Positions 28,799 through 35,999 of a stretch of DNA of 38,529 nucleotides are shown here, piece after piece. The position numbers were made by a program, and so were the translations under genes. Numbering within the stretch: position 1 is the stretch's first letter; every line of letters starts with the position of its first letter. Origin of the DNA: Bacteroidetes bacterium RIFCSPLOWO2_12_FULL_35_15 (GTDB lineage: Bacteria; Bacteroidota; Bacteroidia; 2-12-FULL-35-15); the NCBI GenBank assembly GCA_001769385.1, contig MEPB01000102.1:1-38529 (forward strand). Reading direction: 5' to 3'. Below the pieces are notes generated by a model. It was not told the DNA's origin. It saw only the letters and a list, made by a program, of their open reading frames with translations, and searched no databases.

Positions 28799-28917
28799 AT
28801 TTTGCAACGACAGGAAAACATCCCCCTGCATCACACAGGCAAACACGCCCCCCTTCTCTAACACACCAACCAAAGCACAAGGGGGACATTGCTAAATATG
28901 AAAACACATGCGTTAGG
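28799..28917. repeat. 119-bp direct repeat, copy 2
   Basis: Starts ATTTTGCAACGACAGGAAAA and ends ACACATGCGTTAGG. See copy 1 at 28565-28683. The remaining stretch to 29080 holds GC-rich repeat-like sequence (CCCGCAGCGCAGCGAGGAC) but no gene. Confidence 0.75.
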
Positions 28918-29080
28918 ATAAGAGCGGAGACATTAATATCAATAGAATCGGGTGTTTATTTCTTTAGCCCCGATTGTAATGAAAAGCCCGCAGCGCAGCG
29001 AGGACTTGTAATGTAAAGCGGGTGAATGATTCAAACGAAGCGAAATGCTTGTGCTCCAAATTTTAATACTTCCATATCAA

Positions 29081-32029
29081 CTAAGCATCATCCCTGTTCA
29101 GCATCGCCATCCGAAACATCTGCTGCACTTCAATGGAAATGAAATCAAACTCTTCTGTCACCTTCCCAATTAATTTGTAACATCCGGGGCCCTGAAATGA
29201 ATAGGCTTTTGCGGAAGGCGGAAAATGTACGGTATCTACCCAAAAGCCATCCATATCGAGGAAGGTGCCAAAATACATACGTTCCCCTTTTGATGTCATG
29301 GTACCTTTCAAGGTTACTAAATAGGCCATTATTTCAATTGGTTTTCCAATCAAATTTTTCATATCCTTCGCTTTTAATTGCGAAAATGATCTTTCTTTCA
29401 AAAGCTTAAATGGCGAACAAAGTGAAAATCCGAAAAGTTCGATATCGTCATATACATCGTCTAGCCAGGATTCGGTAAGCTCCGGTAATTTATATTTTTT
29501 TGGTCGTATATCGAAAAGTTCAATTCCGCTTTGTGGTTTTTTAATCGGATTAATTAATGAGTGTGCTTCCCATAATAATTCTTTTTTATTCTTCCCGGTA
29601 AATTGAAATGTATTGGCCCGTACCAATAATCGTAACTGCTCTAATGAAACAGGTACACGTTTTACAAAATCATACAAGCCTTTATATGCACCATTAACAG
29701 AGCGCTCTTTCAATAGCTGATGAATCAGGTGTTCTTCTATTTCATTGATCATGGAAAGACCAAGATAAATAGTTGTTCCGTTTATTTCACACAACGCGGT
29801 GCTGTTGTTTACACATGGCGAAACAATTGTTGCTCCATGCATACGCGCTTCATGTATGTATAATTCCTTGCGATAAAAACCTCCACCATTATTCAATGTA
29901 GCTACCATGTATTCCAATGGGAAATAGGCTTTCAGATAAAGAGCCTGATAACTTTCCACCGCATAACTTGCCGAATGTCCTTTGGAAAATGCATAATTAG
30001 CAAAACTTTCAATTTGCATCCAGATCTCCGATATTTTTTTTTCGGCAGTTCCTTTTTTCAAACAGTTCGAAAAAAAATTCTCCTTTACCCGTTCAAATTC
30101 GTTACGTTGTTTGAATTTCCAGGACATACCTCTGCGTAAATAATCAGCTTCTGCCAGCGATAAGTCCGCAAAATAATGTGCCACTTTTATCACATCTTCC
30201 TGATATACCATAACTCCGTACGTTTCCTCGAGTAATTCATAAAATTCAGGAAGTTCTAATCTTGCTTTTTCGCGTAACGCTTCATGACGGTATCGCAAAA
30301 TATATTCGCGCATCATTCCGCTTTTTGATACACCCGGACGAATGATGGAACTTGCAGCAACCAAACGCAGATAATCATCAGCTCTCAGTTTGGCAAGCAA
30401 CATGCGCATTGCAGGCGACTCCACATAAAAACAACCAATGCACTTTCCTACCATCAACAGTTCTTTTATCTTTTCGTCTTTCTTGAATTTTTTTATGTCG
30501 TGTATATCAATATCTATCCCTTTGTTTTTTTTAATGATGCCCAATGAATCTTTTATTTTTCCTAATCCGCGCTGACTCAGAATATCAAATTTATATAAAC
30601 CTATGTCTTCTGCTTCCAGCATGCTGAACTGCGTTGCAGGATATCCTTTGGGTGGCATAAACGTAGCAGAGTAGCAAGAAATAGGCTCTTGCGAAATTAA
30701 TATCCCACTCGAATGAATACTTAAATGACTTGGAAACCCTTTTATCAATGCACTATAGCGCAACACCAACCTGCCTAATTCATCCGTATCATGATGCTTG
30801 TGAGCGGATTGTAATTTGTCAATTTCGGCAGCAGGCAAACCAAATACTTTTCCTAATTCACGGATCACGGCATCATGTTGGAAAGTGGAATAGGTTGCTA
30901 ACAATGCAGTGCGTTTGGTCCCGAACCGTTCAAAGATATAACGGGTGATATCATCACGATCTGTCCATGAAAAATCCATATCGAAATCGGGAGCATTGGC
31001 ACGGAACTTATTGATGAAGCGTTCGAAATACAGATCGAGATCGATCGGATCCACATCCGTAATTCGCAGGAGGTAAGCAAGCAGGCTGTTGGCACCACTT
31101 CCACGACCAACATAATAATAATCTTTATGTTGCGCATAGTTTACAATGTCCCGGTTAATTAAAAAGTACGAAGCAAAATTCATTTCTCCGATCACCTGTA
31201 ATTCCTTTTCCATGCGCTGGATAACCGTTTCCGAAGGATCACCATACCGATATCGCAAACCTTTTATACATTCGCTGCGCAGCAATTCCAGGTCGTTGGT
31301 TACACTGTCGGTATAATGTTTTAAATTTTTATTGCTCAGTTTTCCGTACTCAAAATGAATGTGACAATTCTCAAGCAACTCTTCCGTATTTTTTAAAATT
31401 GGGCCGTAAGGTGCATAAACAGAATGCATTTCAGACTTATGAAGCATCACCTCATCGGGCGTAGTTTGTTCGCTTACCGAAAGTTTGCTCAGCAAACTGT
31501 TTTTATCGATGGCCCGTAATAAGCGATGTGCGTTGAAATCGCGTTTATTTACAAATGTAACAGGTTGTAATGCTACCAATTTGTTTGGTTGATGTCGCAC
31601 TGGTAGAAAAGGTAAACGTTGCAATTCTTTTATCGACACACCAACAAATTCATTTTCTCGCAAAGCAAAACCTGTATAGCTTTTCAAAGGATAAATAATA
31701 TATACTTCTTTGAATTCAGGAGCGATGGGATCAAAAATTTTATTCTGATGCAGATGTTCTGTTAAGTGTTCGTTGAGTTCCTGAAAACCGCTGTTATTTT
31801 TTGCAATACCAACATAAACCTGCTGCACTCCATTTCGAAAATCGATACCCAAAATTGCTTTTATATTTTTTTCTTTGGCTTGGCGTACCGTCTCCAGACA
31901 AGCCGAAGTATTATTGATATCCGTTACAACAAAAGTGTTATATCCTTTTTGAATGACTTCGTTCAACAGCGCTTCAATGGACAAGGTCCCGTAACAAAAA
32001 CTATAATAGGTATGGCAGTTGAGTAGCAT
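29081..32029 (-). CDS. dnaE: DNA polymerase III alpha-type subunit (short DnaE of the SOS-type module)
   Basis: A C-family DNA polymerase of 982 residues, shorter than the replicative enzyme (about 1150 or more). The N-terminal PHP domain (1-90) reads NCHTYYSFCYGTLS where active PHP domains have HxHxxYS, so its first metal His is Asn. The palm has VGRGSGANSLLAYLL and PDFDMDFSW with D348, D350 and D352, the catalytic acidic cluster; finger/thumb motifs YQEDVIKVAHYFAD and KGHSASYAVESYQALYLK are intact. A C-terminal OB fold (KPIEIMAYLVTLKGTMTSKGERMYFGTFLDMDGFWVDTVHFP) is present. Location with dinB and an S24 repressor marks it as the second, damage-inducible DnaE (ImuC/DnaE2-like in role) common in Bacteroidota. 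Confidence 0.92.
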   Translation of the reverse strand: MLLNCHTYYSFCYGTLSIEALLNEVIQKGYNTFVVTDINNTSACLETVRQAKEKNIKAILGIDFRNGVQQVYVGIAKNNSGFQELNEHLTEHLHQNKIFDPIAPEFKEVYIIYPLKSYTGFALRENEFVGVSIKELQRLPFLPVRHQPNKLVALQPVTFVNKRDFNAHRLLRAIDKNSLLSKLSVSEQTTPDEVMLHKSEMHSVYAPYGPILKNTEELLENCHIHFEYGKLSNKNLKHYTDSVTNDLELLRSECIKGLRYRYGDPSETVIQRMEKELQVIGEMNFASYFLINRDIVNYAQHKDYYYVGRGSGANSLLAYLLRITDVDPIDLDLYFERFINKFRANAPDFDMDFSWTDRDDITRYIFERFGTKRTALLATYSTFQHDAVIRELGKVFGLPAAEIDKLQSAHKHHDTDELGRLVLRYSALIKGFPSHLSIHSSGILISQEPISCYSATFMPPKGYPATQFSMLEAEDIGLYKFDILSQRGLGKIKDSLGIIKKNKGIDIDIHDIKKFKKDEKIKELLMVGKCIGCFYVESPAMRMLLAKLRADDYLRLVAASSIIRPGVSKSGMMREYILRYRHEALREKARLELPEFYELLEETYGVMVYQEDVIKVAHYFADLSLAEADYLRRGMSWKFKQRNEFERVKENFFSNCLKKGTAEKKISEIWMQIESFANYAFSKGHSASYAVESYQALYLKAYFPLEYMVATLNNGGGFYRKELYIHEARMHGATIVSPCVNNSTALCEINGTTIYLGLSMINEIEEHLIHQLLKERSVNGAYKGLYDFVKRVPVSLEQLRLLVRANTFQFTGKNKKELLWEAHSLINPIKKPQSGIELFDIRPKKYKLPELTESWLDDVYDDIELFGFSLCSPFKLLKERSFSQLKAKDMKNLIGKPIEIMAYLVTLKGTMTSKGERMYFGTFLDMDGFWVDTVHFPPSAKAYSFQGPGCYKLIGKVTEEFDFISIEVQQMFRMAMLNRDDA

Positions 32030-32330
32030 TTTTTGTATAGAATAGGTAATCGTGAATAAATAAGAAATAGGTAACTATATGTATTAAACAAATATCACTC
32101 AGGGTCTCAACCCCTCGCTTTATTCTCGATGCGCCTGCTTCAAGGAAGAATGCTCGAATTGACAGCACTTAGGGTCAAGCGAAGGGATAAAATGTCGAAG
32201 CAAAACGCTATCACACTTTCTCGACTCCACTCGAAATGACTGCGCAGATTCTATGTCAGTTCGAGCGTAGTCGAGAACTGTGTGTAAGCAAATACGATTA
32301 GAATTACCACCTTAAGTAATGACATTGCGA
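32030..32330. repeat. Intergenic palindromic repeats between dnaE and dinB
   Basis: This 301-bp gap carries dispersed palindromes: CAGTTC...GAACTG (32257-32280, around GAGCGTAGTCGA), TCTCGACTCCACTCGAAATGAC (32219-32240) and GCTCGAATTGACAG (32152-32165). They resemble the REP-type sequences at the left end of the window. No gene. On the minus strand, GATATTTG (32096-32089) may be a weak -7 box for dnaE. Confidence 0.5.
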
Positions 32331-33515
32331 TTACGTTGTTTTTCCGTTAAAAGGATTAAAATCTTTGTGTTTTAAACCCATTCCCACCGCACGTTGCACA
32401 GCTTCTTTACCAAACCTTTTACGGATAGTATCCAATGCCTGATACAATTGTAATTGTTCCACTGTATCGTTGAACAGATCTCCCTGATAATTACCTTGTA
32501 CCAGATGACTGAAACGAATACCGATCAAACGGATGAGCATTCGTTTCTGAAAAAGTTTATCAAACAATTCTTTTACTTTTTCTATGAGTAAATGATCGAG
32601 CGATGTGTAGGCGATACGTGCCTGCATGGTATAGGTGTTAAAATCGGAGTAGCGCACTTTAACCGTTACACAGGATGTTAATTTTTGTTCCTTGCGCAGT
32701 TGATAAGCAAGCTTCTCAGTCATACTAACCAGCACCGCTTTTAAATAGGCAACATCAATGGTATCCTTATCAAAAGTAGTTTCGGTAGAAATGGATTTTC
32801 GTTCAGAATAAGGCTCAACAGGTGAATTATCAATGCCATTTGCTTTTTTCCAGATCACAATTCCATTTTCTCCAAGCACCTGTTGCATTAATTCAACAGG
32901 CATTTCCTGAACGGTTCGCACTTTTTCAATACCCATTCCACGCAGTAACTGATAGGTTTTATCGCCTACCATCGGAATTTTTTTTATTGATAAAGGAGCA
33001 AGAAAAGTTTTTTCGGTACCAAACGGAATTTCTTTTTGTCCGTTTGGTTTTGCTTCACCGGTACCTACTTTTGAGACGGTTTTATTAGTGGACATAGCAA
33101 ATGAAATAGGTAATCCACTTTCTTTGGTGATTTTTTTCCGAAGTTCTGTAGCCACGCTGAAACTGCCAAAGAATTTATCCATGCCGGTGAGGTCAATGTA
33201 AAATTCATCGATGGATGTTTTTTCGTACAGCGGCACATTCTCTCTGATAATGTCGGTAACATCATTCGAAAGTCGGCTGTACTCTTCGTGATCACCTCGT
33301 TTTATAATGGCATGCGGACAAAGCATTCGCGCCATTTTCATGGACATAGCAGAATGGATCCCAAATTTACGGGCTTCATAACTACAAGATGCTACTACTC
33401 CCCTATCACTCATACCGCCAATCAAAACAGGCTTTCCAAACAAAGAACTGTCGCGCAGTCTTTCCACCGACACAAAAAAAGTGTCCAGATCCATGTGTAC
33501 AATTGTGCGTTCCAT
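32331..33515 (-). CDS. dinB: DNA polymerase IV (Y-family, DinB)
   Basis: A translesion polymerase of 394 residues. The catalytic carboxylates are D9 (HMDLDTFFVSVE) and D103/E104 (SIDEFYIDL); F13/F14 is the steric gate against ribonucleotides. The HhH/thumb region (IKKIPMVGDKTYQLLRGMGI) and little-finger domain follow. QGDLF (344-348) is a beta-clamp-binding motif. All catalytic residues are intact. It lies on the minus strand 301 bp ahead of the DnaE-type polymerase and divergent from the Bro-N/S24 repressor unit, which suggests co-regulation by that repressor, although none of the dyad sites found near the repressor was seen at its promoter. Confidence 0.95.
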   Translation of the reverse strand: MERTIVHMDLDTFFVSVERLRDSSLFGKPVLIGGMSDRGVVASCSYEARKFGIHSAMSMKMARMLCPHAIIKRGDHEEYSRLSNDVTDIIRENVPLYEKTSIDEFYIDLTGMDKFFGSFSVATELRKKITKESGLPISFAMSTNKTVSKVGTGEAKPNGQKEIPFGTEKTFLAPLSIKKIPMVGDKTYQLLRGMGIEKVRTVQEMPVELMQQVLGENGIVIWKKANGIDNSPVEPYSERKSISTETTFDKDTIDVAYLKAVLVSMTEKLAYQLRKEQKLTSCVTVKVRYSDFNTYTMQARIAYTSLDHLLIEKVKELFDKLFQKRMLIRLIGIRFSHLVQGNYQGDLFNDTVEQLQLYQALDTIRKRFGKEAVQRAVGMGLKHKDFNPFNGKTT

Positions 33516-33689
33516 TGTTTGTATGTTGAGTAGAGTATCTTACCGGGGGCATTTCAATTATGTAATAACCATGGCTGTGTTTATTTTTATTGAAAACAGC
33601 TCCCCCGATAATCGATACTTAATAAATTTATTTCTGAGGTAGATAATTTATTGTCATTTTTTGGGCGTTTCCCTGCGGGCCGGGCTATC

Positions 33690-33730
33690 CGCTGCAATCT
33701 TTTGTTCGTTCCTCTCAAAAGGATTTCCGC
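33690..33730 (+). repeat. 41-bp inverted-repeat arm, right of dnaE-dinB
   Basis: CGCTGCAATCTTTTGTTCGT... is the inverse of 28713-28753 with one mismatch over 41 bp. Preceded by GGGCGTTTCCCTGCGGGCC, a sequence I associate with dispersed repeats of Bacteroidota. Confidence 0.8.
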
Positions 33731-33846
33731 TACTATCCCTAACGCTTTCATTCATTTCATTCAAGATAATTTGTTTGTTTTTGCCACATAAAACTCACCC
33801 ATATCATCCTCAATTGCATTAAAAATTATTATTGCTCATTTCAGAC

Positions 33847-33877
33847 TTTGAAATTACTAATATATTTGGTATATTTG
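33847..33877 (+). promoter_or_regulatory. Consensus promoter of the Bro-N/S24 repressor unit
   Basis: TTTG (33847-33850), a 19-bp spacer, then TATATTTG (33870-33877): an exact match to the Bacteroidota primary promoter. Transcription should start near 33882-33884, inside the second operator-like site. Confidence 0.85.
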
Positions 33878-33892
33878 TGCTAAGTATTTTAG
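33857..33892 (+). promoter_or_regulatory. Two operator-like dyads (CTAA-N5-TTrG) over the promoter
   Basis: CTAATATATTTGG (33857-33869) fills the -33/-7 spacer and CTAAGTATTTTAG (33880-33892) covers the predicted start point. Their starts are 23 bp apart, about two helical turns. Both share the dyad CTAA-N5-TT(G/A)G. Such a layout fits repression by the S24/XRE protein encoded downstream. Confidence 0.65.
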
Positions 33893-33945
33893 TATTATTA
33901 AAATCTGCAATAAACACTGGCCTTTGGAGGCGATAAATTTAACAG

Positions 33946-34314
33946 ATGAGCAACATAAAATTATTTGAGAGCAAAAAAATTCGTTCTTCCTGGAATGAAG
34001 AAGAAGAGAAATGGTATTTCAGTATTGTAGATATTATTGAAGTATTAACCGATAGTACAAACCCTCAAGTGTATTGGCGAGTGTTGAAAAAACGATTACT
34101 TGCCGAAGGAAATGAAACCGTTACAAATTGTAACGGTTTGAAAATGGAAGCACCGGATAGTAAAATGCGAATGACCGATGTTGCCGATACAGAGCAACTG
34201 CTTCGTTTAGTTCAATCCATTCCTTCGCCTAAAGCCGAACCCTTCAAACAATGGCTAGCCAAAGTGGGCTATGATCAGCAGATAGATTACAATTTAAAAG
34301 CAAAACATAATTAG
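33946..34314 (+). pseudogene. Bro-N antirepressor-type gene, 3'-truncated
   Basis: A 122-residue frame with a Bro-N domain (PF02498) at residues about 1-108: KLFESKKIRSSWNEEEEKWYFSIVDIIEVLTDSTNPQVYWRVLKKRL and IPSPKAEPFKQWLAKVGY. Full-length members of this Bacteroidota group continue for about 150 further residues after KQWLAKVGYE(R/K)IEE...; here the sequence diverges at VGYDQQIDYNLKAKHN and stops. It may be a remnant, or a short form that still binds DNA. It lies between the autoregulated promoter and the S24 repressor gene (25 bp gap), so it is co-transcribed with the repressor. Start supported by a GGAGG-like stretch (33925-33930). Confidence 0.72.
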
Positions 34315-34324
34315 CAAAAACACT

Positions 34325-34337
34325 CCAAATATATTAG
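34325..34337 (-). promoter_or_regulatory. Third operator-like site at the repressor start codon
   Basis: CCAAATATATTAG is the exact reverse complement of the site at 33857-33869 (13 of 13) and ends 2 bp before the ATG of the S24 gene. The flanks of the two sites do not match, so it is not a simple duplication of a longer sequence. Confidence 0.6.
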
Positions 34338-34339
34338 CA

Positions 34340-35098
34340 ATGACAAAATTCGCCAAAAATATCAGGGTTTTGAGAAACTTAAAAAAGTTATCCCAAGACC
34401 AGTTATCTACCGAAATGAGTATTCAACGGTCACGGTTAGGTTCTTACGAAGAAGGAAGAGCCGAACCTCCTTATGATCTCTTAGTGAAATTTTCGGACTA
34501 TTTTCATGTAGCCGTGGATGCATTGGTAAGAGGTGATCTTTCAAAGACCGATCCTGATGCATTAATGAAAATAGGAAAGAACAGGATCTTATTTCCGGTG
34601 ATGGTTGATAAGGATAACAATGATATTATAGAGGTTGTTCCTTATAAAGCGTCCGCAGGATATTTGAATGGATATGCTGATCCTGAATTTGTTCAGAATT
34701 TACCCATCATGAATTTGCCTTTTAAAATTGTGGGGAAACACCGCGCTTTTGCAATAAAAGGTGATTCCATGCCTCCATTAAAGGATGGCTCCACTGTGGT
34801 TGGAAAATATGTGGAATCCCTCAATGAAGTAAAAGACGGACAAACCTATATTATTATTACAAAAAATGATGGCATCGTTTATAAAAGACTCTACAGAGAA
34901 AACAAGAAAAAAGCCGATGTTTTTATTTTTCAATCAGATAATCCTGCCTATTCACCTTATCCTGTAAAAGCAGAAGATATACTTGAAATATGGGATTTTG
35001 TATGCAGTATAAATATCGGGGAATTTAAACCCCAGGAAATAAATGTGGATAGCATGATCCGTTTTTTACAATCGTACAGGGTGGAAATGGGTAAATAA
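34340..35098 (+). CDS. LexA-like XRE/S24 self-cleaving repressor
   Basis: A 252-residue transcription regulator. Residues 1-65 form an XRE-type helix-turn-helix (LSQDQLSTEMSIQRSRLGSYEEGRAEPPYDLLVKFSDYF). The C-terminal S24 peptidase domain has S143 (IKGDSMPP) and K182 (VYKRL) as the Ser/Lys dyad and A106-G107 (YKASAGYLNGYADPEF) as probable cleavage site. Spacing (37 and 39 residues) equals that in LexA. RecA-stimulated self-cleavage after DNA damage would relieve repression. In Bacteroidota such proteins accompany dinB and dnaE, as here. An operator-like sequence touches its start codon and two more sit over the upstream promoter, which suggests autoregulation. Confidence 0.9.
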   Translation: MTKFAKNIRVLRNLKKLSQDQLSTEMSIQRSRLGSYEEGRAEPPYDLLVKFSDYFHVAVDALVRGDLSKTDPDALMKIGKNRILFPVMVDKDNNDIIEVVPYKASAGYLNGYADPEFVQNLPIMNLPFKIVGKHRAFAIKGDSMPPLKDGSTVVGKYVESLNEVKDGQTYIIITKNDGIVYKRLYRENKKKADVFIFQSDNPAYSPYPVKAEDILEIWDFVCSINIGEFKPQEINVDSMIRFLQSYRVEMGK

Positions 35099-35348
35099 TA
35101 AAAGGCTGTAATAGAGTTTCAATGTGTTAAACCATTATTATAACAATAAAAAATGTCGCAGATTCACAGATTTCTTATAAAATCCGATAAATGAATCCCA
35201 ACTATAACATCTTAGAGCAATTGACACCATTTGCAAACAACGTGAATCAAGTCCGAAGGACTTCAATATAAATAACCATCGGTGCAAACCGATGGTAGAT
35301 ACAAAACATCATCACAACCCTGAAAGGGTTGAATAAAGATCAATCACC
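35099..35348. repeat. Hairpin cluster upstream of the Y1 transposase
   Basis: Three perfect short hairpins follow each other: AAGTCC-GAA-GGACTT (35249-35263), CCATCGGT-GCAA-ACCGATGG (35276-35295) and CAACCCT-GAA-AGGGTTG (35315-35331). Loops are 3-4 nt. A partial relative of the 17.6-kb MITE end (GTCGCAGATTCACAGATTTC) lies at 35155-35174. There is no other gene. Confidence 0.75.
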
Positions 35349-35795
35349 ATGAGTACTTACACCCAAATAATTTACCAACTGGTTTTTGGAACGAAGAACC
35401 GCGAAACAACACTCTCGGCTGCCAACCGGCAGGAGTTGTTTAAATATATATGTGGAATTCTGCAACAAAAGAACTGTCATGTATATCAAATCAATGGGGT
35501 TGAAGATCACATACACATAGTAACACATCTACACCCTTCTGTATCATTAGCATCTTTAATTAAAGATATAAAACTGGCCAGTTCGGATTATATTAAGAAA
35601 AATAATTTGTTCCCAAAATTTGGAGGCTGGCAGGAAGGCTATGGCGCTTTTACATATTCCATCAAAGAAAAAGACAGGCTGATTGAATATGTGAAAAATC
35701 AGGAAGCACATCATAAAATAAAAATATTCAGGGAAGAATATGCTGAACTGCTGGAGGAACATGGAATTGCATTTAATGAAAAATATTTGCTTTAA
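35349..35795 (+). mobile_element. IS200/IS605-type Y1 (HUH) transposase, REP-associated-like
   Basis: A 148-residue single-strand DNA transposase. The HUH metal motif is H54-I-H56 (VEDHIHIV) and the catalytic tyrosine is Y114 (LIEYVKNQEAHHK); GYGAFTYSIKE before it is typical. All active-site residues are present and the length is normal for TnpA-type proteins. No tnpB or accessory gene is adjacent. Instead, short hairpins crowd both sides (three upstream, three downstream), as around REP-associated transposases (RAYT) or as the ends of IS200-type elements, which TnpA recognises as structured ssDNA. It may therefore serve dispersed hairpin repeats rather than only itself. The frame opens at ATG 35349; the 5' neighbour is the S24 repressor. 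Confidence 0.87.
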
Positions 35796-35999
35796 AAATA
35801 TTCAACCACTTCGTGGTTGCTTATTGAATCGATATTTGATTTATTTATATTTAATCCCTTCAGGATTTTATACAAATTTGGATTGAATCGATATTTGATT
35901 TATTTATATTTAATCCCTTCGGGATTTTACGTTGAAAATTTTACATTAGCAGAAATTGTTAATGCCCAAAAAAATGAAGTCAAAAATTTGAATCAATAA
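35796..35999. repeat. Hairpins and 48-bp tandem repeat downstream of the Y1 transposase
   Basis: CAACCAC-TTC-GTGGTTG (35803-35819) is followed by two copies of a 48-bp unit (35823-35870 and 35882-35929; period 59) starting ATTGAATCGATATTTGATTT. Each unit ends in a hairpin, AATCC-CTTCA-GGATT (35853-35867) and AATCCC-TTC-GGGATT (35912-35926). The second hairpin is perfect; the first has a single substitution. Confidence 0.75.

Larger units (their letters stand above)
33516..33945. other. Divergent regulatory region with repeat
   Basis: A 430-bp gap. The left part (33541-33610) is unstructured AT-rich DNA presumably carrying the dinB promoter. A repeat (33664-33744, GGGCGTTTCCCTGCGGGCC...) occupies the middle. 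The right part carries the promoter and operator sites of the repressor unit. Confidence 0.5.

Noticed and set aside
28518-28873. Two overlapping ORFs of 69-80 codons on the minus strand
   Set aside because: They run across the 119-bp direct repeats and dispersed repeat DNA; protein composition is not gene-like and no family was recognised.
28090-28920. CRISPR-like array
   Set aside because: Only two units per repeat, lengths of 119-235 bp and no spacer pattern or cas genes.
33946-35098. Intact prophage regulatory region
   Set aside because: Bro-N and S24 domains occur in phages, but no integrase, structural or replication gene lies near; the dinB/dnaE context favours a cellular damage-response module.
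35349-35795. Complete IS605-type element with tnpB
   Set aside because: No RuvC-type accessory gene is present; the next gene is an exonuclease-GIY-YIG fusion.
35817-35999. 60-codon ORF after the transposase
   Set aside because: It is read through the hairpin/tandem-repeat area and its protein simply repeats RYLIYLYLIPSG; no independent support.
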